Part shown: positions 46,223 through 56,083 of the stretch, in pieces | How the letters are laid out: each line of letters starts with the position of its first letter | Position numbering within the stretch: position 1 is the stretch's first letter | NCBI RefSeq assembly: GCF_050434925.1 | Contig: NZ_JBNDJK010000001.1 | Coordinates: forward strand, 2,728,001-2,792,000 | Reading direction: 5' to 3' | From: Inquilinus ginsengisoli_B | GTDB taxonomy: Bacteria; Pseudomonadota; Alphaproteobacteria; DSM-16000; Inquilinaceae | Length of the DNA: 64,000 nucleotides | The notes under the pieces: model-generated | The model's database searches: none | Told to the model about the DNA's origin: nothing | Seen by the model: the letters and a program-made list of their open reading frames with translations, nothing else | Translations under genes and position numbers: made by a program

Positions 46223-46242
46223 CGCCGCCCCGCTCAACGCCG

Positions 46243-47499
46243 TCAGCCGATCCGGGCGCGGATCGCGTCGTAGCTCTCGAGCCGGCCGACCGGCCCCAGC
46301 GCCGCCAGGGTGGGGGCGGTGCGGAACACGCGCTCGGCGACCCGGCGCACCGCGGCGGCGTCGATCGCGTCGATCTTCGCCACCACCTCCTCCGGCGGCA
46401 CCGGGCGGCCGAAGATCAGCATCTGCTGGCCCAACTGCTCGGCCCGCGCCATGGTCGATTCCAGGCTCATCAGTAGCCCGGCCTTGATCTGGGCGCGGGC
46501 GCGGGCGACCTCGTCCTCCGCCGCGTCGCCGACCACCCGGCCGATCTCGCCGCACAGCACCGGCAGCAGCTCCTCCACCTCGGTCTCGCCGGTGCCGGCA
46601 TAGATGCCGAACAGCCCGCCATCCTGGTAGGCGCTGGTGAAGGAGTAGATCGAATAGACTAGGCCGCGCTTCTCGCGGATCTCCTGGAACAGCCGCGAGG
46701 ACATCCCGCCGCCCAGCAGGGTCGACAGCACCGAGGCGGCGTAGAAGTCCGGGTCAGTGTAGGACAGGCCGGGGAAGCCCAGCACCAGGTGCAACTGCTC
46801 GAGGTCGCGCTCCTCGCGGTGCTCGCCGCCCTGATAGGCGGCAGGGGCGGTGCGCGCCTGGGCCTTGGCCGGCAGGCCGGTCAGCAGCCGCTCGGCCTGC
46901 TCGGCGAGCCGGTCGTGGTCGACGTTGCCGGAGGCGACCAGCACCATGGTGTCGGCGCCGTAGTTGCGGCCGATATAGCCGGCGATCGCCTCGCGCGGCA
47001 GCGACCCGACGATGTCGGCCGTGCCCAGCACCGGCCAGCCGATCGGCTGGTCCGGGAAGGCGGCTTCCTGGAACTGGTCGAAGATGATGTCGTCCGGCGT
47101 GTCGATCGCCTGACCGATCTCCTGCAGCACCACGGCGCGCTCGCGCCCCAGCTCGGTCTCGTCGAACACCGAGTTCTGCAGGATGTCGGCGAGGATATCG
47201 AGTGCCAGCGGCGCGTCCTGTTTCAGTATGCGGGCGTAGTAGGCGGTGTTCTCGCGGCTGGTATAGGCGTTCAGATGGCCGCCCACCGCCTCGATTTCCT
47301 GGGCGATGTCCTGGGCGTTGCGCCGGCGCGTGCCCTTGAACGCCATGTGCTCCAGCAGATGGGCGACGCCGTTGACCTCGGCGGTCTCGTGCCGGGTGCC
47401 GGCGCCGACCCATAGCCCGACGCAGGCGCTTTCGACGGTGGAGATCGGGTCGGTGACGACGCGCAGCCCGTTCGACAGGGTGCTCTCACGGGGCGGCAT
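46243..47499 (-). CDS. M16-family zinc metallopeptidase (processing-peptidase-like)
   Basis: 418 residues starting MPPRESTLSNGLRVVTDPIS. The inverted zinc motif H-x-x-E-H is present as H47-LL-E50-H51 in VAHLLEHMAFKGT. The later GFPGLSYTDPDFYAASVLST and LGGGMSSRLFQEIREKRGL are the substrate-handling regions of mitochondrial processing peptidase-like enzymes. No signal peptide is seen, so it is cytoplasmic or has unusual export. Its start overlaps the thrC stop by one base (TGATG), the common thrC-M16 pairing in Alphaproteobacteria. Confidence 0.93.
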   Translation of the reverse strand: MPPRESTLSNGLRVVTDPISTVESACVGLWVGAGTRHETAEVNGVAHLLEHMAFKGTRRRNAQDIAQEIEAVGGHLNAYTSRENTAYYARILKQDAPLALDILADILQNSVFDETELGRERAVVLQEIGQAIDTPDDIIFDQFQEAAFPDQPIGWPVLGTADIVGSLPREAIAGYIGRNYGADTMVLVASGNVDHDRLAEQAERLLTGLPAKAQARTAPAAYQGGEHREERDLEQLHLVLGFPGLSYTDPDFYAASVLSTLLGGGMSSRLFQEIREKRGLVYSIYSFTSAYQDGGLFGIYAGTGETEVEELLPVLCGEIGRVVGDAAEDEVARARAQIKAGLLMSLESTMARAEQLGQQMLIFGRPVPPEEVVAKIDAIDAAAVRRVAERVFRTAPTLAALGPVGRLESYDAIRARIG

Positions 47500-48905
47500 C
47501 AGGCCGGCCCTCCATTGGTGCGGGACTCGCGGACGAAGGCTTCGATGGCGGCAAGATTGTTGGGCAGCAGGGTCAGCCGCTCCTCTCGTTCGAACAGGTC
47601 GGCCAGGTGCGGCGGCAGCGGCGGCCGCCAGCCGGTGGCGCGCTCGACCGCATCCGGGAACTTGGCGGGGTGGGCGGTGGCGGCCACCACCATCGGGATG
47701 CCGGGGCCGGCCGGATGGGCGCGGGCGGCGGCCAGGCCGCAGGCGGTGTGCGGGTCGATGGTCTGGCCGGTCGCGGCGCGGGTCTCGGCGATCACCTTCA
47801 GTGTGCCGTCGTCGTCCAGGCGGTGGCTGGCGAACAGCTCGGTCGCGGCCTCGTGCATCGCCGGGGTCACGCTGAACCGGCCGGTGCCGCGGAACTCCGC
47901 CATCAGCGCGCTCAGTCGGTCGGCGTCGCGATCGCACAGCTCGAACAGCAGCCGCTCGAAATTGGAGGAGATCTGGATGTCCATCGACGGGCTCAGCGTC
48001 GGCACCACCCCGTCCATCTTCATCTCGCCCGACTTGAAGAAGCGGTCGAGGATGTCGTTGCGGTTCGACCCGACCACCAGCCTGGCGATCGGCAGGCCCA
48101 TCTTGCGGGCGGCATAGGCGGCGAAGACATTGCCGAAATTGCCGGTCGGCACGGCGAAGGCCACCGGCCGGTCGGGCGCGCCCAGGGCCAGTGCGGCCGC
48201 GGCGTAGTAGACGATCTGGGCCATGATCCGGGCCCAGTTGATCGAGTTCACCGCCGAGAGATGGACCTCGTCGCGGAACGGGGCGTCGGCGAACATCGCC
48301 TTCACCATGTCCTGGCAGTCGTCGAAGCTGCCCTTCAGCGCCACGTTGCGGACGTTGGATGACAGCACCGTCGTCATCTGCCGGCGCTGCACCTCGGAGG
48401 TGCGGCCCTCCGGGTGCAGGATGACGATGTCGATGGCGGCGCGGTCGCGGCAGGCCTCGATCGCGGCCGAGCCGGTATCGCCCGAGGTGGCGCCGACGAT
48501 CATCACCCGCTCGCCGCGCTTGGTCAGCACATGGTCGAACAGGCGGCCCAGCAACTGCAGGGCATAATCCTTGAAGGCGATGGTCGGGCCGTGGAACAGC
48601 TCCATCAGCCACAGGTCCTGGTCGATCTGGACCAGCGGCGCCACGGCGGGATGGCCGAAGCCGGCATAGGTCTCGGCCGCCAGTGCCGCCAGCTCCGTCC
48701 GGGTCAGCGACCCCTCGACGAAGGGCAGCATCACCTCGGTCGCCAGCTCGGCATAGGGCAGGCCGCGCAGGCGCCGCCACTCCTCGGCCGAACGGGTCGG
48801 CCAGGTTTCGGGCAGATACAGCCCGCCGTCGCGGGCCAGGCCGGCCAGAAGCACATCGTCGAAAGCAAGCGCGGGGGCGTGACCCCGGGTGCTGATATAG
48901 CGCAC
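47499..48905 (-). CDS. thrC: Threonine synthase ThrC
   Basis: 468 residues from the GTG at 48905 (VRYISTRGHAPALAFDDVLL), with GGAG nine bases upstream. A longer frame upstream lacks family features. The PLP lysine is K112 in GPTIAFKDYALQ. Conserved ERVMIVGATSGDTGSAAIEA and VPTGNFGNVFAAYAARKMGL bind cofactor phosphate. It converts O-phosphohomoserine to threonine. It is the first gene of the thrC-M16-GNAT operon and is divergent from the peptide transporter operon. Confidence 0.96.
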   Translation of the reverse strand: MRYISTRGHAPALAFDDVLLAGLARDGGLYLPETWPTRSAEEWRRLRGLPYAELATEVMLPFVEGSLTRTELAALAAETYAGFGHPAVAPLVQIDQDLWLMELFHGPTIAFKDYALQLLGRLFDHVLTKRGERVMIVGATSGDTGSAAIEACRDRAAIDIVILHPEGRTSEVQRRQMTTVLSSNVRNVALKGSFDDCQDMVKAMFADAPFRDEVHLSAVNSINWARIMAQIVYYAAAALALGAPDRPVAFAVPTGNFGNVFAAYAARKMGLPIARLVVGSNRNDILDRFFKSGEMKMDGVVPTLSPSMDIQISSNFERLLFELCDRDADRLSALMAEFRGTGRFSVTPAMHEAATELFASHRLDDDGTLKVIAETRAATGQTIDPHTACGLAAARAHPAGPGIPMVVAATAHPAKFPDAVERATGWRPPLPPHLADLFEREERLTLLPNNLAAIEAFVRESRTNGGPA

Positions 48906-49324
48906 CGCGGCATTCTCCAGGACAGAAGCGGCGTACCCTAGGGCCAAGGCCGAACCGGTGCAAGCCGGCCGCCGCCGCCATGGACGCCGCTGCCGCATCG
49001 CAGACCGGCGCCGTTGGCACGGCAGTTGCTGGGGGGTTGCCGGGGGGTTGCCGGGGCGAGCGGGACGGGCGGGGAAATCGGGGATGGTGGGGCGGATCTG
49101 CCGTCGGGGGCCGGCAGGGATTGCCCGAGAATTGGGCACCGATTCCCGATCCGGCTCGACCCGGAGCAAAAGTCGGGCAATCATCCGCACCGGGGAGGTA
49201 TCCAGTCAACGCCGACCGGCGTTCAGATCGTGGCCGCGACCGGCCGCGCCTTCGAATCTTTTGGACCCAGCCGGGCCGGCATCGGCCGCCCGGCGTCCTG
49301 CAACCAAGAACCAGCGAGGCAGCG
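48906..49324. other. Divergent intergenic region with G-rich repeats
   Basis: About 420 bp between thrC and the peptide transporter operon, with no supported gene. From 49031 to about 49075, runs of three to six Gs recur, including two tandem copies of GGGGGGTTGCC. This is a candidate G-quadruplex on the + strand. Promoters for both divergent operons must lie here, but I cannot assign them. Confidence 0.4.
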
Positions 49325-50972
49325 ATGGCGGATGTGAGACAGCGAGGCAGACATCGATCCATGGCCCTGGCGGCCCCCGGGCCGCTGCGGTGGGCCGCGG
49401 CCGGGCTTCTGATCGGGGCCGCGGTGCTGGCGGCTTCGGCCTCGGCGCGGGCGGAGAACGTGTTCCGCTTCGCCTTCCAGGGCAACCTGAACACGCTCGA
49501 CTCCGTACCAGTACAACGAGACCTTCACGACCGCGACGATGAGCAACGTCTATGAGGGGCTCACCAAGCGCGACCAGGAGATGAAGATCGTCCCCGCCTT
49601 GGCCACGAGCTGGGAAGTGACCGATGACGGGCTGAAATGGCGCGTCCATCTGCGCGAAGGCGTGAAGTTCGCGAATGGCGATGCCTTCAACGCCGACGAC
49701 GTGCTGTATTCGCTCGACCGGCTGCGGGCCCCGGGCTCGGACATCAAGGGCCGCGTGCCCTCCGACATGAAGGCGGTGAAGGTCGACGACAACACGGTCG
49801 ACTTCGTCCTGACCAAGCCCAACCCGCTGTTGAACGGGACCTGGGATTCCTGGCCGATCTTCGACAAGGAGTGGTCGGAGCAGAACAACGCCGTGGCGCC
49901 GTCCTCCACGGCCGACAAGAACCCCGGCTACGCCGTGCTGCACGCCAACGGCACCGGCCCCTTCATGGTCGAAAGCCATGAGATCGGGGTGAAGACGGTG
50001 TTCGTGCGCAACCCGAACTGGTGGGGCAAGCCCGAGGGCAATATCGACCGGGTCGAGTTCACGCCGATCGCGTCCTCGGCCACCCGCGTCGCCGCGCTCC
50101 TCTCCGGCCAGGTCGACTGGGTCGACCCGGTGCCGGTGCAGGACCAGGACCGCGTCACCAACAACGCCGACACCACGCTGCTGGCCGCGCCGGAGCTGCG
50201 CACCATCTTCCTCGGCCTGGACCAGGACCGCGACGAGCTCCTGTACTCCAACATCAAGGGCAAGAACCCGTTCAAGGACCAGAAGGTGCGGCTGGCCTTC
50301 TACCAGGCGATCAACGAGGACGCGATCGCCAAGCGCATCATGCGCGACCAGGCGACGCCGAGCGCCCTGATGATCTCGCCGGCGCTGTTCGACCGGGCCG
50401 GCGAGTTCAAGCGCCATCCCTACGATCCGGAGGCGTCGAAGAAGCTGCTGGCCGAGGCCGGCTATCCGGACGGCTTCGAGGTCACGCTGGACTGCCCGAA
50501 CGACCGCTACGTCAATGACGAGGCGATCTGCCAGGCGGTGGTGTCGATGCTGGCCCGGATCGGGGTCAAGGTGACCCTGAACGCCCAGCCGCGCGCCAAG
50601 CACTTCACCCAGATCGGCGAGGCCGGCGGCCACAGCACCAGCTTCTACCTGCTGGGCTGGACTCCGGACGGCTATGATTCGCTCAGCGTCTTCAACAATC
50701 TGGTGCGCTGCCGGGCGCCGGGCGTCGCCGTCTCGAACGACGGCGGCTACTGCAACCCGAAGGTCGACGCCCTGGTCGACGCCTTCTCGGTCGAAGGCGA
50801 CAAGACCAAGCGGGACGAGCTGATCTTCCAGGCCTACGACATTCTGCTGAACCAGGATGTCGGCTACCTGCCGCTGCACCAGCAGGCGCTGTCCTGGGGC
50901 GTGTCGAAGAAGTTCGCCGTGGTCCAGCGGCCGGACAACTGGCTGATCTTCGACTGGATCAAGAAGAACTAG
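49325..50972 (+). pseudogene. Dipeptide/oligopeptide ABC transporter substrate-binding protein, frameshifted
   Basis: The frame from the ATG at 49325 (an ATG at 49361 is an alternative) encodes a signal peptide (GLLIGAAVLAASASARA) and the mature start ENVFRFAFQGNLNTLD. Then it shifts. Removing the T at 49502 gives LDPYQYNETFTTATMSNVYE, which joins the long frame to a stop at 50972. The restored protein is about 548 residues with the family 5 motif LREGVKFANGDAFNADDVLY. It would deliver peptides to the permeases downstream. As read, no full-length product is made. Confidence 0.88.
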
Positions 50973-51033
50973 AGACCCGCCGGGCGGCGGCCTCGAGCCG
51001 CCGCCCCCTTTCCTTCATCGACAGCGGGGTGTG

Positions 51034-52002
51034 ATGCTGGCCTTCATCCTGACGCGCGTGGCGCAGGCGATCCTGGTGATGCTGGTGGTGGCGCTGTTGG
51101 CCTTCACCATGTTCCGCTTCGTCGGAGACCCGATCAACCAGATGGTCGGGCAAGAGACCACCGAGGCGGAGCGTGAGGCGCTGCGCGAGAGCCTGGGTCT
51201 GAACGATCCGGTGGTGGTTCAGTTCGTCCGCTATGCCGGCAACGTGGTGCGGTTCGACTTCGGCAACTCCTACCAGTTCAAGCAGCCGGTCTCGGGCCTG
51301 ATCGGCGACCGTGCGCCGGCGACGCTGGAGCTGTCGCTGACCTCGGCCCTGCTGGCGCTGCTGATCGGCGTGCCGATGGGGGTGTTCACCGGCCTCTATC
51401 CCCGGCGCTGGCTGTCGCGCCTGTTCCTCGGCGGCTCGCTGGTCGGGGTGTCGCTGCCGACCTTCCTGATCGGCATCCTGCTGATCTTCATCTTCTCGGT
51501 CGAGCTCGGCTGGCTGCCCTCCTTCGGCCGCGGCGACGTGGTCCGGCTGGGCTGGTGGAGCACCGGATTCCTCACCCTGTCCGGCCTGCGCTCGCTGATC
51601 CTGCCGGCGATCACGCTCGGCCTGTTCCAGATGACGCTGATCATGCGCCTGGTGCGCGGCGAGATGCTGGAGGTGATGCGCACCGACTTCATCCGCTTCG
51701 CCCGCGCCCGCGGCCTGCCCGACCGGGCGATCCATTTCGGCCATGCGCTGAAGAACACGCTGATCCCGGTCATCACCATCACCGGGCTGCAGCTCGGCTC
51801 GATCATCGCCTTCGCCATCATCACCGAGCAGGTGTTCCAGTGGCCGGGCATGGGCCTGCTGTTCATCCAGGCGGTGGCCAATGTCGACATCCCGATCATG
51901 GCCGCCTACCTGCTGCTCAGCGCCTTCATCTTCGTCACCATCAACCTGGTGGTCGACATCCTCTACGCCGCGGTCGACCCGCGGATCCGCGTCGGGACCT
52001 GA
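51034..52002 (+). CDS. Dipeptide/oligopeptide ABC transporter permease (DppB-like)
   Basis: 322 residues from the ATG at 51034; a GTG one codon upstream is possible. About six helices follow the usual start LAFILTRVAQAILVMLVVAL. It has the family loop FDFGNSYQFKQPVSGLIGDR and the EAA motif region VMRTDFIRFARARGLPDRAI. It pairs with the next gene's product to form the membrane channel. It lies about 60 bp after the binding-protein gene. Confidence 0.95.
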   Translation: MLAFILTRVAQAILVMLVVALLAFTMFRFVGDPINQMVGQETTEAEREALRESLGLNDPVVVQFVRYAGNVVRFDFGNSYQFKQPVSGLIGDRAPATLELSLTSALLALLIGVPMGVFTGLYPRRWLSRLFLGGSLVGVSLPTFLIGILLIFIFSVELGWLPSFGRGDVVRLGWWSTGFLTLSGLRSLILPAITLGLFQMTLIMRLVRGEMLEVMRTDFIRFARARGLPDRAIHFGHALKNTLIPVITITGLQLGSIIAFAIITEQVFQWPGMGLLFIQAVANVDIPIMAAYLLLSAFIFVTINLVVDILYAAVDPRIRVGT

Positions 52003-52006
52003 GCCG

Positions 52007-52909
52007 ATGCGACGCATGCTCGACAGCGACCTCGCCTGGCGCTTCCGCCGCTCGCCGATCGCCATCATCGCCCTCTTGGCCGCGCTGCTGATGGCCGCGG
52101 GGGCCATCCTGGCGCCGCTGATCGCGCCGCAGGATCCATTCGACGCGGCCAGCCTCGACCTGATGAACTCGCTGATCCCGCCGGCCTTCGAGGCGGACGG
52201 CGATCCGCAATTCCCGCTCGGCACCGACGACCAGGGCCGCGACCTGTTCTCGGCCATCCTGTACGGCACCCGAATCTCACTGCTGGTCGGCGTCGCGGGC
52301 GTCGCCCTGGCGATGCTGATCGGCGTCACCCTCGGCCTCGTCGCCGGCTATCGCGGCGGCTGGGTCGGGGCGGTGATCATGCGCGTCGCCGATGTGCAAC
52401 TGACCTTCCCGGCGATCCTGATCGCGCTGCTGATCAACGGTATCGCCCTGGCGCTGGTCGGCAGGGGCGGGGGCACCGACGTCCAGATCGGGGTGATCGT
52501 CGTCGCCATCGGCCTGTCCTACTGGGTGCAGTACGCCCGCACCGTGCGCGGCTCGACCCTGGTCGAATCGCGCAAGGAATACGTCCAGGCGGCCCGGCTG
52601 ATCGGCCTGTCGGACTGGACCATCATGTTCCGCCACGTGCTGCCGAACGTGATGGGGCCGGTGCTGGTGATCGCCACCATCAACCTGGCGCTGGCGATCA
52701 TCACCGAGGCGACCCTGTCCTTCCTCGGCGTCGGGGTGCCGTCGACCTCGCCCTCGCTGGGCACGCTGATCAACATCGGCAACCGCTTCCTGTTCTCCGG
52801 CGAGTGGTGGATCACGATCTTCCCCGGCGCGGCGCTGGCGGTGCTGGCGCTGTCGGTCAACCTCCTGGGCGACTGGCTGCGCGACGCCCTCAACCCGAAG
52901 CTGCGGTGA
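52007..52909 (+). CDS. Dipeptide/oligopeptide ABC transporter permease (DppC-like)
   Basis: 300 residues from the ATG at 52007, four bases after the previous stop. The N-terminal helix follows FRRSPIAIIALLAALLMAAG. The family motif PLGTDDQGRDLFSAILYGTR is present, as is the EAA loop ESRKEYVQAARLIGLSDWTI with NVMGPVLVIATINLALAI. It forms the channel with the DppB-like partner. Confidence 0.95.
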   Translation: MRRMLDSDLAWRFRRSPIAIIALLAALLMAAGAILAPLIAPQDPFDAASLDLMNSLIPPAFEADGDPQFPLGTDDQGRDLFSAILYGTRISLLVGVAGVALAMLIGVTLGLVAGYRGGWVGAVIMRVADVQLTFPAILIALLINGIALALVGRGGGTDVQIGVIVVAIGLSYWVQYARTVRGSTLVESRKEYVQAARLIGLSDWTIMFRHVLPNVMGPVLVIATINLALAIITEATLSFLGVGVPSTSPSLGTLINIGNRFLFSGEWWITIFPGAALAVLALSVNLLGDWLRDALNPKLR

Positions 52910-52914
52910 GGGCC

Positions 52915-53889
52915 ATGACGGAACCCACCCTCAGCGTCCGCGACCTCAAGGTCCAGTTCAGCAGCCGGCGCGGCCTCCTGACCGCGATCGACGGCGTGTC
53001 CTTCGACATCGCGCCCGGCGAGGTGCTGGGCGTGGTCGGCGAATCCGGCGCCGGCAAGTCGATCACCGGCACCGCCGTGATCGGGCTGATCGACCCGCCC
53101 GGGCGCATCGCCGGCGGCGAGATCCGGCTCAAGGGCGAGCGCATCGACAACCTGAAGCCCGAGGCGATGCGGCGGATCCGCGGCCGGCGCATCGGCATGA
53201 TCTTCCAGGACCCGCTGACCAGCCTGAACCCGCTCTACACCGTCGGAAAGCAGCTGACCGAGACCATCGCCACCCACCTGCCGCTCGGCCGCGACGGCGC
53301 CCGGCGCCGCGCCATCGCCTTGCTGGAGGAGGTCGGGATCCCGGCGGCGGCGGCGCGGATCGACAGCTACCCGCACGAGTTCTCCGGCGGCATGCGCCAG
53401 CGCGTGGTCATCGCCCTGGCCCTGGCGGCCGAGCCGGAGCTGGTGATCGCGGACGAGCCGACCACCGCGCTGGACGTCTCGGTCCAGGCCCAGGTGATCG
53501 CGGTCCTGAAGCGGCTGTGCAGGGAGCGCGGCACCGCGGTGATGCTGATCACCCACGACATGGGCGTGATCGCCGAGACCGCCGACCGGGTTGCGGTGAT
53601 GTATGCCGGCCGGATCGCCGAGATCGGCCCGGTGCGAACCGTGATCAAGCAGCCGCACCACCCCTACACGGTGGGGCTGATGGGCTCGATCCCGACGGTC
53701 ACGGGCGACGACGAACGGTTGGCGCAGATCCCGGGCGCGATGCCGCGGCTGGACGCGATTCCGGCCGGCTGCGCCTTCAACCCGCGCTGCGGCTCCGCCT
53801 TCGACCGCTGCCGGCGCGACCGGCCGGACCTGATCGCGGCGGGGCCGGGGGCGGCGGCCTGCTGGCTGGTGGAAGGAGGCCGCGCATGA
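52915..53889 (+). CDS. Peptide ABC transporter ATP-binding protein (DppD-like)
   Basis: 324 residues from the ATG at 52915, five bases after the DppC-like stop. The ABC motifs are Walker A GESGAGKSI, Q-loop IFQDPLTSLNP, signature FSGGMRQRVVIALA, Walker B LVIADEPTTALDV and switch ITHDMGV. The C-terminal oligopeptide domain has GCAFNPRCGSAFDRC with cysteines typical of this family, some of which hold an iron-sulfur cluster. It overlaps the next gene by 4 bp. Confidence 0.95.
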   Translation: MTEPTLSVRDLKVQFSSRRGLLTAIDGVSFDIAPGEVLGVVGESGAGKSITGTAVIGLIDPPGRIAGGEIRLKGERIDNLKPEAMRRIRGRRIGMIFQDPLTSLNPLYTVGKQLTETIATHLPLGRDGARRRAIALLEEVGIPAAAARIDSYPHEFSGGMRQRVVIALALAAEPELVIADEPTTALDVSVQAQVIAVLKRLCRERGTAVMLITHDMGVIAETADRVAVMYAGRIAEIGPVRTVIKQPHHPYTVGLMGSIPTVTGDDERLAQIPGAMPRLDAIPAGCAFNPRCGSAFDRCRRDRPDLIAAGPGAAACWLVEGGRA

Positions 53890-54914
53890 CGACGAACGCC
53901 GTGGTCGAGGTGGTCGGGCTGAGCCGCCGCTTCGACCTGTCCCAGCCCTGGCTGGCGCGGCTGCTGGGCGGGGCGCCGCGGCTGACCCTGAAGGCGGTGC
54001 AGGATGTCAGCTTCACCATCAGCCGGGGCGAGACGCTGGCGCTGGTCGGCGAATCCGGCTCCGGCAAGTCGACCATCGCCCGGCTGGCGGTGGGGCTGCT
54101 GCAGCCCAGTGACGGCGCGGTGCTGATCGACGGCATCGACCTGGCGGACCCGGCGAAGAAGGCGCAGCTGGCTAAGCTGCGCCGGCGGATCCAGATGATC
54201 TTCCAGGATCCCTTTGCCAGCCTGAACCCGCGCTGGCGGGTCGACCGCATCGTGGCCGAGCCGATCCGCGCCTTCCGCCTGTCCTCGTCCCAGGCCGAGA
54301 CGGCGGAAAAGGTAGCGGAACTGCTGCGCCGGGTCGGACTCGATCCGCGCGACGGGCGCAAGTTCCCGCATGAGTTCAGCGGCGGCCAGCGCCAGCGCAT
54401 CTGCATTGCCCGGGCGCTGGCGTCGGAGCCGGAGTTCATCGTCTGCGACGAGCCGACCTCGGCGCTCGACGTCTCGGTCCAGGCCCAGATCCTGAACCTG
54501 ATGAAGGATTTGCAGGACCAGTTCGGCCTGACCTATCTGTTCATCAGCCACAACCTGGCCGTGGTCCGGCACATGGCCAGCCGGATCGGCGTGGTCTATC
54601 TCGGCCGGATGGTGGAGCTGGCGCCGGCCCGGTCGCTGTTCCGGGCGCCGCGCCACCCCTACACGCGGATGCTGCTGGACGCGCTGCCGGACCTGGAGAT
54701 GACCGGCCGGCCGCGGCGGATGGTGGAGGGCGAAATCCCCAGCCCGATCGCCCCGCCGCCGGGCTGCGCCTTCCACCCGCGCTGCCCTTTGGCGAACGAC
54801 CGCTGCCGGCAGGAGGTGCCGCGGCCGCTCGCCGCCGGCGACGCCTTGGTCGCCTGCCACGCGGTCGAGGAGGGGCGGGACCGGGCGGCGACACCCCTGC
54901 GCATGAGCGTCTAG
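53886..54914 (+). CDS. Peptide ABC transporter ATP-binding protein (DppF-like)
   Basis: 342 residues from the ATG at 53886, overlapping the previous stop by 4 bp. Motifs are Walker A GESGSGKST, IFQDPFASLNPRWRV, signature FSGGQRQRICIARAL, Walker B FIVCDEPTSALDV and switch ISHNLAV. The tail has GCAFHPRCPLANDRC. It is the last gene of the five-gene importer operon, whose binding-protein gene is frameshifted. Confidence 0.95.
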   Translation: MTTNAVVEVVGLSRRFDLSQPWLARLLGGAPRLTLKAVQDVSFTISRGETLALVGESGSGKSTIARLAVGLLQPSDGAVLIDGIDLADPAKKAQLAKLRRRIQMIFQDPFASLNPRWRVDRIVAEPIRAFRLSSSQAETAEKVAELLRRVGLDPRDGRKFPHEFSGGQRQRICIARALASEPEFIVCDEPTSALDVSVQAQILNLMKDLQDQFGLTYLFISHNLAVVRHMASRIGVVYLGRMVELAPARSLFRAPRHPYTRMLLDALPDLEMTGRPRRMVEGEIPSPIAPPPGCAFHPRCPLANDRCRQEVPRPLAAGDALVACHAVEEGRDRAATPLRMSV

Positions 54915-54982
54915 GAGAGTTTGCCTCGTTGCCGCCGCGATTCCTTGATTCAAATGGGGCGGAACCGAAGGGGAATTCCTCG

Positions 54983-55756
54983 ATGAAGATGCTGATCGCC
55001 GCCCTGGCGGCCGCCGCGGCGCTGGCCGGCCCGCTGTCGCCGCCGGCCCGGGCGGAGACGAAGACGGTGCTGTGCCCCGAGGCCTACGGGATGATGGAGG
55101 ACGATTCGCTGCTCGGTGTCATGGTCGAGGCGGCATTCGACTCGAACTACAGCATCGCCAAGGACAGCGACGACGGAGCCGATTGCGTGTGGCCGGTCCA
55201 GCGGCTGACCTATGACGGCTTCGACCTGCTGGTCACGGCCCGGGGCCGTGTCGGCGGCATGGGCGCGGGCGAGCCGGCGCGACTGTCGGCCTACATCATG
55301 CGGGCCGACCCGTCGCGCCCGGCGCTCGACGGGCCCGGCCTGGTCACGCCCGTCCTGGACTTCGCCGAGGTCGGCACCTTCGGCAACCCCGGCGACCTGG
55401 CGGCGGTGACATTCGGCGGCCGCGACGGGTTCACCGCCCGCAGCGGCTCGGTCAACCAGGGCTACTCGTTCAACGACCTCAACCTGTTCCTGTTCGATCA
55501 TGACCGGATCGTCGTGGCCGATCCGCTGCGGATCGGCGCCGGTAACGGCGGGGCGGTGGAGGACGAGAAGGACATCGTCGAGGTCAAGAGCCGCGCCGAT
55601 CTCGACAAGCCGGCGGCCGGCCGCGTGACTTTGACCTACGACGTCAGCAACAAGGGCCGGAAGCGCAGCGAGGCCGTGGTGGTCCGCCTCGACGGCACGA
55701 CATGGGTCGTGGAGTCCGGCGCCCTGCCGAAGGAGTTGGCCGAGATCGGGCAATAG
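54983..55756 (+). CDS. Putative exported protein of unknown function
   Basis: 257 residues from the ATG at 54983 with AAGGGGAA upstream. The signal peptide is MKMLIAALAAAAALAGPLSPPARA. The mature protein has no recognised domain. Visible features are YGMMEDDSLLGVMVEAAFDS, two cysteines (in VLCPEAYG and DCVWPVQ) that could form a disulfide, and a C-terminal TWVVESGALPKELAEIGQ. It is 68 bp after the peptide transporter operon and probably separate. A palindrome (CGGAGGCG-CAAG-CGCCTCCG, 55779-55798) just downstream may act as terminator. Confidence 0.75.
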   Translation: MKMLIAALAAAAALAGPLSPPARAETKTVLCPEAYGMMEDDSLLGVMVEAAFDSNYSIAKDSDDGADCVWPVQRLTYDGFDLLVTARGRVGGMGAGEPARLSAYIMRADPSRPALDGPGLVTPVLDFAEVGTFGNPGDLAAVTFGGRDGFTARSGSVNQGYSFNDLNLFLFDHDRIVVADPLRIGAGNGGAVEDEKDIVEVKSRADLDKPAAGRVTLTYDVSNKGRKRSEAVVVRLDGTTWVVESGALPKELAEIGQ

Positions 55757-55860
55757 GCCGGATCCGGATCCCTCACCCGGAGGCGCAAGCGCCTCCGACC
55801 TCTCCCGCTGGGTGGGACTTTTCTGGAATACCGCCGTTCGAGCCGATCCATCCCTTCTAC

Positions 55861-56025
55861 TCTCCCCCTCCTCTCGCGGGAGGGGGCAGGGGGTGGGGGT
55901 ATCGCCGTCGAGGCTGGCCTGAACTCTGACGCTACGGCCATGACGGCAAGGCCTGTCCTCTGCGCAGTCGCGCGCGGACGCGCGCAGACCCCTCCCCAAC
56001 CCCCTTCCGCAAGGGGAGGGGGAGT
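55861..56025. repeat. GC-rich palindromic element, family E copy 1
   Basis: A 165-bp element bounded by inverted arms of about 38 bp (CTCCCCCTCCTCTCGCGGGA to the left, its approximate complement to the right). Near the right arm is the internal palindrome CGCGCGCGGACGCGCGCAG. The same parts form the elements at 58537-60150 and 61968-62137. The 100 bp before it hold only the exported-protein gene's palindrome. Confidence 0.75.
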
Positions 56026-56083
56026 GTGGAAGGCTGCGTTCGCGAGTGCTGAAGGTTGGTAAAGCGGATGAGTTCGCCGGCGG

